Part shown: positions 16,888 through 25,242 of the stretch, piece by piece
How positions within the stretch are numbered: the first letter of the stretch is position 1
Layout of the letters: every line of letters starts with the position of its first letter
Origin: Mycobacterium ostraviense
GTDB taxonomy: Bacteria > Actinomycetota > Actinomycetes > Mycobacteriales > Mycobacteriaceae
Direction: 5' to 3'
NCBI RefSeq assembly: GCF_002705925.1
Contig: NZ_NKRE01000001.1
Coordinates: forward strand, 5,357,681-5,421,680
Length of the DNA: 64,000 bases
The notes under the pieces: generated by a model
Seen by the model: only the letters and a program-made list of their open reading frames with translations
Databases searched by the model: none
Told to the model about the DNA's origin: nothing
Translations under genes and position numbers: made by a program

Positions 16888-17292
16888 ATGCCACTCTCCG
16901 ATCATGAGCAGCGGATGCTTGAGCAGATCGAGAGCGCGCTCTACGCCGAAGACCCTAAATTCGCCTCGAGTGTCCGTGGTGGGGGCTTCCGCGCACCCAC
17001 GGCACGGCGGCGCTTGCAGGGTGGGGCGTTGTTCGTCATCGGCCTGGCCATGCTGGTTTCCGGGGTGGCTTTCAAGGCCACGATGATTGGAAGCTTCCCG
17101 ATCCTCAGTGTCTTCGGTTTTGTCGTGATGTTCGGCGGCGTGGTGTATGCCATCACCGCGCCGCGGTTGCCGGGGCGGCTGGATCACTCTCGGCCGGCGT
17201 CCGGGGGGTCGCGCCAGCGACGTGGTAAAGGGGCCGGAGGCTCATTCACCAGCCGGATGGAGGATCGGTTCCGGCGTCGCTTCGACGAGTAG
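16888..17292 (+). CDS. DUF3040 membrane protein (Rv2169c-like)
   Basis: A 134-residue DUF3040 protein. The N-terminal amphipathic helix (PLSDHEQRMLEQIESALYAEDP) is the domain hallmark. It is followed by two membrane spans (GGALFVIGLAMLVSGVAFKATMI and FPILSVFGFVVMFGGVVYAIT) and a basic, glycine-rich cytoplasmic tail (RQRRGKGAGGSFTSRMEDRFRRR). The start is the ATG at 16888 with AAGGAGG upstream. It sits immediately before a strong terminator and the dcw cluster, a position shared with M. tuberculosis. Function unknown; its association with the division cluster suggests a membrane or envelope role. Confidence 0.87.
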   Translation: MPLSDHEQRMLEQIESALYAEDPKFASSVRGGGFRAPTARRRLQGGALFVIGLAMLVSGVAFKATMIGSFPILSVFGFVVMFGGVVYAITAPRLPGRLDHSRPASGGSRQRRGKGAGGSFTSRMEDRFRRRFDE

Positions 17293-17312
17293 GCGAACGA
17301 ACGTAGACCTTA

Positions 17313-17341
17313 CGGGGCAGCCACTGGCTGCCCCGTTTTTT
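17313..17341 (+). terminator. Intrinsic terminator upstream of mraZ
   Basis: CGGGGCAGCCA/TGGCTGCCCCG stem with a minimal loop, followed by six T residues (17336-17341). It is 20 nt after the DUF3040 stop and is an unusually canonical rho-independent terminator for a mycobacterium. It insulates the mraZ-led transcription unit from upstream genes. Confidence 0.85.
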
Positions 17342-17594
17342 CGTGCGCACCCGATGTCCCGCGCCGGAGCCGTCGTTCGCAGGTCACGTCGGGGAAGCCA
17401 CACCGAAACCCAGTCGTGAGCTTGACCCTTGACCGTGCCCCACCGCGCCCCACTTTGTAACCCCTTTTCCCGTCATTGCCCTCTGAAATGCGGTTTTAGC
17501 ATGACCCGTGAGCTGGACGCCGGGGTGCGGGGAGATCTAAAGGTGATCTGGCGCCGCAGCTTCTTGGGGAAATGCCGCAGCGACACCCCATCAA

Positions 17595-17629
17595 TGGGGC
17601 AAAGTGGGGGATTGTGGGGTATGGTGGCT
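17595..17629 (+). promoter_or_regulatory. MraZ operator: four TGGGG-type boxes with 10-bp period
   Basis: TGGGG at 17595-17599, 17605-17609 and 17615-17619 plus a diverged TGGCT at 17625-17629, each separated by exactly 5 nt. This is the TGGGN-N5 repeat architecture known as the MraZ binding site. It lies 45 nt upstream of the mraZ start, so MraZ is predicted to autoregulate the dcw transcript. The remainder of the 381-nt gap (17293-17673) holds the terminator at its left end and otherwise no gene that I can support. Confidence 0.88.
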
Positions 17630-17673
17630 GAAGTGTTTGGGTGAGCGAGCGGCTCTAGGTGGGAGGTGGCCTA

Positions 17674-18105
17674 GTGTTTCTCGGCACCTACACGCCCAAA
17701 CTCGACGACAAGGGGCGGCTGACGCTGCCGGCAAAGTTTCGCGACGCGTTGGCAGGGGGGTTGATGGTCACCAAGAGCCAGGATCACAGCCTCGCCGTCT
17801 ACCCGAGAGCAGAGTTCGAGCAGCTGGCGCGTCGGGCGAGCAAGGCGCCGCGAAGCAACCCCGAAGCACGGGCATTCCTGCGTAACCTCGCCGCCGGCAC
17901 CGACGAGCAGCACCCCGACAGCCAGGGCCGGATCACGTTGTCGGCCGACCATCGCCGCTACGCGGGTCTTTCCAAGGACTGCGTGGTGATCGGCGCGGTC
18001 GACTACCTCGAGATCTGGGACGCTCAGGCTTGGGACGACTACCAGCAACTCCATGAAGAGAACTTCTCCGCGGCCAGCGATGAAGCACTCGGCGACATCT
18101 TCTGA
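17674..18105 (+). CDS. mraZ: Transcriptional regulator MraZ
   Basis: AbrB-like double SpoVT domain DNA-binding regulator of the division and cell wall cluster, 143 residues as in M. tuberculosis. Both DXXXR-type repeats are visible: KLDDKGRLTLPAKFRDAL near residue 10 and PDSQGRITLSADHRRYAGL near residue 85. The start is the GTG at 17674 (VFLGTYTPKLDD) behind GGGAGG; an upstream in-frame start would add five residues. The operator boxes lie directly upstream. The stop at 18105 is one base before the putative rsmH start, implying coupling. Confidence 0.95.
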   Translation: MFLGTYTPKLDDKGRLTLPAKFRDALAGGLMVTKSQDHSLAVYPRAEFEQLARRASKAPRSNPEARAFLRNLAAGTDEQHPDSQGRITLSADHRRYAGLSKDCVVIGAVDYLEIWDAQAWDDYQQLHEENFSAASDEALGDIF

Positions 18106-18106
18106 G

Positions 18107-19285
18107 GTGCGTGTCCGTGCACCGTGGTCTCTGCCCGAACCGACCCTGGCGTACTTCCCCGACGCCAGGTTCGCGACTTCGGACAGGGACCTCGGTGCAG
18201 GGACGCCACCGTGGCCAGGCTGGTGGACAGGCCGGTATTGCCCCACCCGGGGAGGTGTCACGGTGGCTGATGGCCCAAGGGATTTCGGTCATGTGCCGGT
18301 GCTGGCGTGGCGCTGTGTCGAGCTGCTCGCTCCGGCGCTGACCCGGCACCATCCAGACGGCTCGGGGGCGATTCTGGTCGATGCGACCCTCGGTGCGGGC
18401 GGGCACGCGGAACGGTTTCTACGCGAATTTCCGGGGCTGCGGCTGATCGGGCTGGATCGCGACCCGAGCGCCCTGGACATTGCCCGGGATCGGTTGGCGC
18501 CCTTCGCCGAACGGATCACATTGATCCGCATCCGCTACGACGGCCTTGCGCCGGCGTTGGCCGAGTTAGGTTATGGCGCAGTCGAATCGGTCGACGGGGT
18601 GCTGTTCGATCTGGGCGTCTCTTCCATGCAACTCGACCGTGCCGAGCGCGGCTTCGCCTATGCCAAGGAAGCTCCGCTGGACATGCGGATGGATCCGGAC
18701 ACACCGCTGACCGCGGCCGACATCGTCAACACCTACGACGAGGCCGCGCTGGCCGATATCCTGCAGCGCTACGGTGAGGAGCGGTTTGCCCGCCGCATCG
18801 CCGGGCGTATCGTCCGGCAGCGCGCCCACACGCCGTTCACGTCGACCTCCGAGCTGGTTGCCGTTGTCTACCAGGCGATTCCGGCTGCGGCCCGGCGCAC
18901 CGGCGGGCATCCGGCCAAACGCACCTTCCAGGCTCTGCGTATCGCGGTCAACGAAGAGCTGGACTCGCTGCGCGGCGCCCTTCCCGCTGCGATGGCCGCA
19001 CTCCGCGTCGACGGACGCATTCTGGTGATGGCCTACCAGTCGCTGGAGGACCGGATCGTCAAGCGGGTGTTCGCCGACGCGGTCGCCTCCAGAACACCGA
19101 TCGGGCTTCCGGTCGAGCTTCCCGGCCACGGACCGCGGTTCCGGTCGCTGACCCACGGCGCCGAACGCGCGGATGCGGCCGAAATGGAACGCAACCCACG
19201 CAGCGCCGCGGTGCGGCTGCGCGCGTTGCAGCGCATTGACCATGAGGCGGAACCGCAGCACGCGACCGGGAAGGGCGATTCATGA
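18107..19285 (+). CDS. rsmH: 16S rRNA (cytosine(1402)-N(4))-methyltransferase
   Basis: S-adenosylmethionine-dependent methyltransferase modifying C1402 of 16S rRNA. The SAM motif LVDATLGAGGHAERFL, the DLGVSSMQLDRAERGFAY block, PLDMRMDP and HPAKRTFQALRIAVNEEL are all present. From the GTG at 18107 the product has 392 residues, matching the long mycobacterial annotation with a ~50-residue N-terminal extension. A second in-frame GTG at 18263 has a much better Shine-Dalgarno (GGGGAGG at 18249-18255) and would start at VADGPRDFGHVPVLAWRC, close to the E. coli-type N terminus. Either or both may be used. The stop overlaps the next gene by 4 nt. Confidence 0.92.
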   Translation: MRVRAPWSLPEPTLAYFPDARFATSDRDLGAGTPPWPGWWTGRYCPTRGGVTVADGPRDFGHVPVLAWRCVELLAPALTRHHPDGSGAILVDATLGAGGHAERFLREFPGLRLIGLDRDPSALDIARDRLAPFAERITLIRIRYDGLAPALAELGYGAVESVDGVLFDLGVSSMQLDRAERGFAYAKEAPLDMRMDPDTPLTAADIVNTYDEAALADILQRYGEERFARRIAGRIVRQRAHTPFTSTSELVAVVYQAIPAAARRTGGHPAKRTFQALRIAVNEELDSLRGALPAAMAALRVDGRILVMAYQSLEDRIVKRVFADAVASRTPIGLPVELPGHGPRFRSLTHGAERADAAEMERNPRSAAVRLRALQRIDHEAEPQHATGKGDS

Positions 19286-20538
19286 GTACGAAGCGCGAAG
19301 CTCGGGTGCCGGGGAACCGCCGCGGTAGCGATCGTCGCGGCGGAGGCGATTCTCCCGCTGCCACCAACCGGCACACGGCGGCCGACTCGGCGTCGCGTCG
19401 CTCCCGGGCGGGCAAGGCCACGGCGCCGCGCCGCGAGGCGCGGATGCCGAAATCAGGACCGCAGACCAGTCCGATGCCCCGGCCAGTCGACCGTCCGGCC
19501 CGGCCCAAGAACACCAGTCAGGCCAAAGCTCGGGCCAAGGCCCGAAAAGCAAAGGCGCCCAAGGTAGTACGACCCAAATTGAGCGAGCGGTTGGCCGTCC
19601 GGCTGGCATCGATCGACCTGCGCCCGCGCACCTTGCTGAGCAAGGTCCCGTTTGTGGTCTTGGTGATCGGGTCGCTCGGCGTCGGGCTGGCGCTCACTTT
19701 GTGGCTGTCCACCGATGCCGCCGAGCGTTCGTATCAGCTGAGTCACGCTCGGGAGCGGACTCGAATATTGCAGCAGCAAAAGGAGGCGCTGGAGCGCGAT
19801 GTTCGTGAGGCCGGGTCTGCGCCGGCACTGGCAGAGGCGGCCCGCAAGCAGGGCATGATTCCGACCAGGGACACCGCTCACTTGGTTCAGGCGCCCGACG
19901 GCAATTGGGTGGTGGTGGGAACCCCCAAGCCTGCTGACGGTGTTCCGCCGCCCCCGCTGAACACGAAGCTGCCGGAAGAAGGTCCGCCGCCGCCTCCGAA
20001 ACCGCCGGTGGTCCCCCCGGAGGTTCCGGTCCGGGTCCTGCCGGGCCCTGGTGACCCGGCACCGCCTGCCCGGTCCGGTCCGCAGTTGCTGCCCCGCACG
20101 CCCGACGGCGCATCGACGCTGGGCGCCGACAGCAACCACCTGCCGGGCCAACTGCCGGGGGTGCCGGGCCAGCTGCCGGGAGTGCCGGGACAGGTTGCGG
20201 TACCGGGCCAGCTGCCGGGAGTGCCGGGCCAGCTGCCGGGAGTGCCAGGACAGGAGCTTCAGCCGCCAGCACCCGCCGGCTCGGCGCCCGCCGCGCCGGT
20301 GCAGCTGCCCGGTCAAGGGCCGGCCCTCGTACCGGCCCCGGTGCCAGCCGAGGTGCCGATGCCGCTGCAATCGGGCACGGCGCCGCCGGTGCTCGGCGTA
20401 CCCCCGGCTCCGGCAGCACCCGCGCCACCGGTCACCGTGCATGCACCGCAGCCGATTCCACTACCGGCGCCGTCCAACGGCGAACAGTTCGCCCCGGTGA
20501 CCCCCACGGGTCCGGCAGCGCCAGGCGGGCCGCGATGA
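19282..20538 (+). CDS. FtsL-like proline-rich membrane protein (Rv2164c-like)
   Basis: Bitopic division protein in the position of ftsL. A long basic cytoplasmic N terminus (about 115 residues, many Arg/Lys) leads to one membrane span (VPFVVLVIGSLGVGLALTLWL) and then a heptad-like coiled coil (RSYQLSHARERTRILQQQKEALERDVREA), as in FtsL. The outer C-terminal half is very proline-rich and contains tandem LPGQLPGVPGQ-type repeats at about 20149-20262. 418 residues against ~384 that I recall for M. tuberculosis; the difference lies in these repeats. ATGA overlaps with both rsmH and pbpB indicate translational coupling within the septal synthesis operon. Confidence 0.88.
   Translation: MSTKREARVPGNRRGSDRRGGGDSPAATNRHTAADSASRRSRAGKATAPRREARMPKSGPQTSPMPRPVDRPARPKNTSQAKARAKARKAKAPKVVRPKLSERLAVRLASIDLRPRTLLSKVPFVVLVIGSLGVGLALTLWLSTDAAERSYQLSHARERTRILQQQKEALERDVREAGSAPALAEAARKQGMIPTRDTAHLVQAPDGNWVVVGTPKPADGVPPPPLNTKLPEEGPPPPPKPPVVPPEVPVRVLPGPGDPAPPARSGPQLLPRTPDGASTLGADSNHLPGQLPGVPGQLPGVPGQVAVPGQLPGVPGQLPGVPGQELQPPAPAGSAPAAPVQLPGQGPALVPAPVPAEVPMPLQSGTAPPVLGVPPAPAAPAPPVTVHAPQPIPLPAPSNGEQFAPVTPTGPAAPGGPR
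20149..20262 (+). repeat. In-frame tandem repeats coding LPGVPGQ units
   Basis: The unit CTGCCGGGAGTGCCGGGCCA and close variants repeats about five times, coding LPG-Q-LPGVPGQ blocks in the extracytoplasmic tail of the FtsL-like protein. Tandem in-frame repeats of this kind usually vary in copy number between strains. Confidence 0.75.
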
Positions 20539-22592
20539 GCCTCGGCGCCCGCAGTCGCCCGGCACCATCGGCGGGTGGTCCGCGCAAACGGCGGCAATCC
20601 CGGGACGCGCGGCAGCCGAAGCGGTCCCAGAAGCGAAGTGACCCCCGGGTCAACGAGGCCCCGGCGCCCAAGCGGCTCCGGAAAGCCAAGGAAGCCGACA
20701 AAACCCGCGTCGCGGTGCGCGACGAAACAGCCCCGCCCGGCCGGCCGGCGGGGCAACGGCGGACCCGTCAGGCAGTGGAAGTGGCGACCCGCGGTGCGTC
20801 GTTTGTCTTCCGGCATCGGGCCGGCAACGCGGTGATTTTCGCGTTGATGATGGTCGCCGCGACACAGCTGTTCTACCTGCAGGTGTCCGATGCCGCGGAC
20901 CTGCGCGCCCAGGCCGCCGGCCAGCTCAAGGTCACCGACGTCGAACCGGCGGTTCGCGGCGCCATCGTCGACCGGCACAACGACCGGCTCGCGTTCACCA
21001 TCCAGGCGCGTGCGTTGACCTTTCAGCCCAAGAGGGTCCGCCAGCAGCTGGAGGAGGCCAAGAAGAAGTCCCCCGCTGCCCCGGATCCGCAGCAGCGGCT
21101 CAAGGACATCGCCAGGGAGATCGCGGGCAAGCTGAACAACAAGCCCGATGCCGCAACCGTGCTGAAGAAGCTGCAGAGCAATGATGCGTTCGTGTATCTG
21201 GCGCGTGCGGTCGATCCCGCTATCGCCAGCGCCATCTCCGAGAGGTATCCCGAGGTGGGCTCCGAGCGGCAGGATCTGCGCCAGTACCCCGGCGGATCGC
21301 TGGCCGCCAACATCGTCGGCGGGATCGATTGGGATGGCCACGGTCTGCTGGGTCTGGAGGACTCCATGGATGCCGTGCTGGCCGGAACCGACGGCTCGGT
21401 CACCTACGACCGCGGATCGGACGGCGTGGTCATCCCCGGCAGCTACCGCAACCGGCACAAGGCGGTTCACGGTTCCACCGTCCAACTCACGCTCGACAAC
21501 GACATCCAGTTCTACGTGCAGCAGCAGGTGCAGCAGGCCAGGAACCTGTCCGGGGCCCACAACGTCTCAGCCGTGGTACTGGATGCCATGACCGGCGAAG
21601 TGCTCGCCATGGCCAACGACAACACCTTCGACCCGTCCCAGGACATCGGGCGCCAGGGCGACAAGCAGTTGGGCAACCCGGCCGTGTCGTCACCCTTCGA
21701 ACCGGGATCGGTGAACAAGGTGATCACCGCGTCGTCGGTCATCGAGTACGGGCTGTCCAACCCCGCCGAGGTGCTGCAGGTGCCGGGCACGATCGAGATG
21801 GGCGGGGTCAGCGTGCACGACGCCTGGGAGCACGGCGTGATGCCCTACACCACGACCGGCGTGTTCGGTAAGTCGTCGAACGTCGGCACGCTGATGCTGG
21901 CGCAGCGGGTGGGGCCGGAGCGCTTCTACGAGATGGTCCGCAAATTCGGGCTGGGTCAGCGCACCGGTGTCGGGCTGCCCGGTGAGAGCGCCGGGCTGGT
22001 GCCGCCGATCGACCAGTGGTCGGGCAGCACCTTCTCGAATCTGCCTATCGGCCAAGGTCTTTCGATGACTCTGTTGCAGATGGCCGGCATGTATCAGGCC
22101 ATCGCCAACGATGGGGTGCGGATACCGCCGCGGATCATCAAGGCGACCATCGCAGCCGACGGCACCCGCACCGAGGAACCGCGTCCCGACGGCGTCCGGG
22201 TGGTGTCGGCGCAGACGGCCCAGACCGTGCGGCAGATGTTGCGCGCCGTCGTACAGCACGACCCGATGGGGTACCAGCAGGGCACCGGCCCGGCGGCGGC
22301 GGTACCCGGTTACCAGATGGCCGGCAAGACCGGGACCGCGCAGCAGATCAACCCTGCCTGCGGCTGCTACTTCGACAACGTCTACTGGATCACGTTCGCC
22401 GGGATGGCCACTGTCGACAATCCCCGTTACGTGATCGGGCTGATGATGGACAACCCGGAGCGCAACGCCGACGGTAGCCCGGGCCACTCGGCGGCCCCGT
22501 TGTTCCACAACATCGCCGGCTGGCTGATGCAACGCGAAAACGTGCCGCTATCACCCGACCCGGGTCCGCCGCTTATCTTGCAGGCGGTTTAG
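20535..22592 (+). CDS. pbpB: Septal peptidoglycan transpeptidase PbpB (FtsI/PBP3)
   Basis: Class B penicillin-binding protein cross-linking septal peptidoglycan, 685 residues. It has a basic cytoplasmic tail, one membrane span (AVIFALMMVAATQLFYLQ), a dimerisation/pedestal region (AVRGAIVDRHNDRLAFT), and the transpeptidase motifs SXXK at S392-K395 (EPGSVNKV), SXN at 447-449 (KSSN) and KTG at 598-600 (AGKTGTAQ). The last ~770 bp are duplicated at 30061-30829. This copy ends LQAV, whereas the second copy ends LQAT, the ending I recall for M. tuberculosis, so the 3' end here may have been brought in with the neighbouring island. It overlaps the convergent MFS gene by 42 nt. Confidence 0.96.
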   Translation: MSLGARSRPAPSAGGPRKRRQSRDARQPKRSQKRSDPRVNEAPAPKRLRKAKEADKTRVAVRDETAPPGRPAGQRRTRQAVEVATRGASFVFRHRAGNAVIFALMMVAATQLFYLQVSDAADLRAQAAGQLKVTDVEPAVRGAIVDRHNDRLAFTIQARALTFQPKRVRQQLEEAKKKSPAAPDPQQRLKDIAREIAGKLNNKPDAATVLKKLQSNDAFVYLARAVDPAIASAISERYPEVGSERQDLRQYPGGSLAANIVGGIDWDGHGLLGLEDSMDAVLAGTDGSVTYDRGSDGVVIPGSYRNRHKAVHGSTVQLTLDNDIQFYVQQQVQQARNLSGAHNVSAVVLDAMTGEVLAMANDNTFDPSQDIGRQGDKQLGNPAVSSPFEPGSVNKVITASSVIEYGLSNPAEVLQVPGTIEMGGVSVHDAWEHGVMPYTTTGVFGKSSNVGTLMLAQRVGPERFYEMVRKFGLGQRTGVGLPGESAGLVPPIDQWSGSTFSNLPIGQGLSMTLLQMAGMYQAIANDGVRIPPRIIKATIAADGTRTEEPRPDGVRVVSAQTAQTVRQMLRAVVQHDPMGYQQGTGPAAAVPGYQMAGKTGTAQQINPACGCYFDNVYWITFAGMATVDNPRYVIGLMMDNPERNADGSPGHSAAPLFHNIAGWLMQRENVPLSPDPGPPLILQAV
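21818..22586 (+). repeat. Direct repeat, left copy: 3' part of pbpB
   Basis: Matches 30061-30829 collinearly with a constant offset of 8,243 nt and no visible indel. Scattered, mostly third-position substitutions separate the copies (for example AACGTC/AATGTC, and codon changes giving Phe/Tyr, Gly/Ala and His/Asn). The two copies flank the mycocyclosin-type operon and its regulator. Confidence 0.93.
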
Positions 22593-24035
22593 CGTTAGCG
22601 TCAGCGGCGGCCCATGCCGGCTTGCATCCGGTGAGCCAATCCGAAGGCCAATGACCGCTGGCATTGCAAGGCAAAGCAAGGTGCTTGCCGCGACGGCGAA
22701 GCCCAAGTGGTAGCCGGCCAAAGTCAAGCCGCCACCGCCGGCTGGTGCAATGCCTTGGGCGATCCCTGCCAGGACCGTGGGTCCGATTGCGCCACCGGCC
22801 TGCAGCGCTGTGACCGTGATGGCCGATGCCATGCCGTGGGCGCCAGTCGGCACGTCCTGCAGACCGACTGCCGTGAGGGCCGGAAATGCCAGGCCCTGCC
22901 CGATTCCGGTGACGAGCAGGCCGGCGAGGATAGCGCCCGCGTAGGGGCTGTTTGCCCCGACGGTGCACCACAGGAATACGCCCGCAGATGTGAGCGGAAG
23001 GCCCAAGATCAGTGACAGGCGCGGCCCGCGGGTTTTCATTAACCGGCCGGACAGCAGCGCCGCGGTGGTCACGGCCAGGCTGACCGGCAGAATCGCCAGA
23101 CCCGATGCGGTGGGCGACATGCCATGCACTTGTTGCATGTACAGCGGCAGTAAGAACAACGAGCCGGTGCCACAAAAGAAGAAAATGCTGGCCACCACAG
23201 CCGCTCGGCGGACCGAATGCATGCGCAGCAGCGTTCGATCCAGCAACAGCACCTCATTGTTGCGTATCCTGCTACGCCGCCACCACAACGAGCTCGTGGC
23301 CGCAGCGCCTATGAGCATGGCGGCGGCCAGCAGGAGGCCGTCGTGTCGGGATGCCACATCTGCCGCCAGGATGATTAAGGTGATCGCCGTCACCAGCGCG
23401 CCGGCCCCGGCCAGGTCTAGGGGTTGACAGCGTCGCGGCATGCCAGCAGGCAGCCACCGGACGGCCGCCGCGGCCGTGAACGCGGCCACCAAGACGTGTA
23501 GAGCAAACACCCAGCGCCAACCGAGGGTGCTGGTGATCACTCCGCCGAGCACGAGGCCGGCCGCGAAGCAGCCTGCCTGTGCTGCGGAGAACACGCCCAA
23601 AGCGCGTGAGCGCATCGGATCGCGGTGATAAACCGACGTCAGCAGTGCCGTGGTCGCGGGCATGGTTATCGCCGCGCCCACGCCCTGCAACACCCGCCCC
23701 GCTACGACGAGCCAAAACGTGGGCGCCACGATCGCCAGCACACCACCGAGACCGACCATCGCCAAGCCCCAGACCAGCACCCGCCGGCGGCGTAGCCGAT
23801 CGGTCATCGCACCACCGCACAACACCAGACCGGCGAACGCGAGCGCATACCCGGTGATCGCCCATGACAGGTCTTGCGTCGACGTGGCGAACTCCGTGCC
23901 CATCGACGGCAAAGCGCTGTTGAGCATCGACACCCCGCTGGCATCTAGCCCAGCCGCCGCGCTCAACACGACCAGAGGAAGTGTCTTCGCATCACAAAGC
24001 GGGTCCGGCGGGCACGAAGTCGGCGTGAGCTTCAC
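22551..24035 (-). CDS. MFS drug/metabolite exporter linked to the CYP121 operon
   Basis: Major facilitator superfamily transporter of 494 residues, DHA2/EmrB-QacA type. It has many (12 or more) hydrophobic segments, motif A GGAMTDRLRRRRVLVWG between the second and third spans, and motif C-like GRVLQGVGAAITMPATTALLTSV and FSAAQAGCFAAGLVLGGVI. The GTG start at 24035 lies 16 nt after the CYP121 stop on the same strand, so it is the third gene of the operon and the obvious candidate exporter for its product. The final 14 codons (LQDKRRTRVG) run antisense over the end of pbpB, implying its native C terminus was lost or replaced at the junction. Confidence 0.87.
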   Translation of the reverse strand: MKLTPTSCPPDPLCDAKTLPLVVLSAAAGLDASGVSMLNSALPSMGTEFATSTQDLSWAITGYALAFAGLVLCGGAMTDRLRRRRVLVWGLAMVGLGGVLAIVAPTFWLVVAGRVLQGVGAAITMPATTALLTSVYHRDPMRSRALGVFSAAQAGCFAAGLVLGGVITSTLGWRWVFALHVLVAAFTAAAAVRWLPAGMPRRCQPLDLAGAGALVTAITLIILAADVASRHDGLLLAAAMLIGAAATSSLWWRRSRIRNNEVLLLDRTLLRMHSVRRAAVVASIFFFCGTGSLFLLPLYMQQVHGMSPTASGLAILPVSLAVTTAALLSGRLMKTRGPRLSLILGLPLTSAGVFLWCTVGANSPYAGAILAGLLVTGIGQGLAFPALTAVGLQDVPTGAHGMASAITVTALQAGGAIGPTVLAGIAQGIAPAGGGGLTLAGYHLGFAVAASTLLCLAMPAVIGLRIGSPDASRHGPPLTLTLNRLQDKRRTRVG

Positions 24036-24051
24036 CGTCGGCGACGCAGGC

Positions 24052-25242
24052 CTACCACAGCACCGGTAGGCGTTCGGGGATGCGTCGTGCGAATCGGGTG
24101 CGCCAGACCAATTGTTCGATCGGCACGGCCAGGTCGAAGGTCGGCATCTTTTGCAGCAGTGTTTCGATGGCGATCTGGGCGTGGCGGCGGCCGAGGGCTG
24201 AGCCGGGACAGGTGTGTTGGCCGCGGCCGAACGCCAGGTGTGCGGTGGGGTTGGGCCGGTCGAGTTCGATGTTCTGCGGGTTGGCGAACCGCTCTGGGTC
24301 GAAGTTGGCCCCCTCGAGTAGCACCAGCACCAGCTCGCCCTTCCGCACCAGCACGTCGCCGACCTGAATGTCGGCGGTGGCCAGGCGTGGTAACCCGTCG
24401 GCGAAGGAGAGATTGATCCGCAGCAGTTCCTCCACGCCGGCCGGGATCAGTTCGGGCCTTTCGATCAGCAAGGTCCGCAGGTGCGGGTGGTGCATCAGCG
24501 ATATCAGGGCCGCGGTGAGGAAGCAGCCGGTGGAGATGACACCGGCACCGAAGAAGGTGACGCCGACCGTGGCGAACAGCTCGTCGGAGACATGCGAGTA
24601 GCTGGGATCTTTTCGGAGCCTAGACAGTTCGCCCATGAGTCCGGTCGTGACGCTTGGGTTGTCCAAAAGACCCGCCATGTATTCGATGTCGCGATCCCAG
24701 TTGATCTTCGCGGCGGGGATCGGATCGGCCGAGCTCATGAAAGCGAAACTTAGGCTGCGCAACAGCTTGGGCCCGTCTTGTTGCGGGATACCCAGTACCC
24801 TGCAATGCAGCGCCACCGCGAGCGGGTCGGCGAAGTCATTGCGCAGATCGGCTGGCGCGCCCTCGGCAATCAGCTTGTCCAGCAGCGAGTTCGCCGTGTC
24901 GCGGAGGAATTGCTCCAACCCGGGGGCCTTCGGTGTGATCGCCCTCATCACCGCCTTGCGCAAACCCGCGTCGGTGATGTTCCCCATGTTGTTGACCACT
25001 TCGGTTGGAACCGTCAGCGCGTTCAGGCGGGGAGCGCCGGGAGCGGCGGTTGCCGGCAACGAGAAGCGCCGATCCTCCAGCACTTGCGTGCACAGTGCGT
25101 ACGAGGAGACAAGCCAGGCTTCATCGCCGGTGATGGTGCGCACCTTGCGGATGGACGCACGGGAGCGTAATTCCGCGACTTCGTCCGCAATCCGGTCCCC
25201 ACGGGCAGAGAATGGGATATCGAGCAGAGCGTTCGCGGTCAT
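24052..25242 (-). CDS. cyp121: Cytochrome P450 CYP121 (mycocyclosin synthase)
   Basis: P450 that couples the two tyrosyl rings of cyclo(L-Tyr-L-Tyr) through a C-C bond, giving mycocyclosin in M. tuberculosis. At 396 residues the length equals M. tuberculosis CYP121A1 and the haem cysteine falls at the same number, C345, in FGRGQHTCPGSALGRRHAQ. Known substrate-pocket residues are kept in position: T77, N85, the AFMSS phenylalanine, the INWDRD tryptophan and R386. Residue 385 is Ala here, whereas I recall Gln in M. tuberculosis. The start is the ATG at 25242 (MTANALLDIPFSARGDRI), overlapping the cyclodipeptide synthase stop by 4 nt, so synthesis of the two enzymes is coupled. Confidence 0.96.
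   Translation of the reverse strand: MTANALLDIPFSARGDRIADEVAELRSRASIRKVRTITGDEAWLVSSYALCTQVLEDRRFSLPATAAPGAPRLNALTVPTEVVNNMGNITDAGLRKAVMRAITPKAPGLEQFLRDTANSLLDKLIAEGAPADLRNDFADPLAVALHCRVLGIPQQDGPKLLRSLSFAFMSSADPIPAAKINWDRDIEYMAGLLDNPSVTTGLMGELSRLRKDPSYSHVSDELFATVGVTFFGAGVISTGCFLTAALISLMHHPHLRTLLIERPELIPAGVEELLRINLSFADGLPRLATADIQVGDVLVRKGELVLVLLEGANFDPERFANPQNIELDRPNPTAHLAFGRGQHTCPGSALGRRHAQIAIETLLQKMPTFDLAVPIEQLVWRTRFARRIPERLPVLW

Noticed and set aside
17429..17644. 71-aa ORF just upstream of mraZ
   Set aside because: It runs through the MraZ operator boxes, has no ribosome site and no family resemblance.
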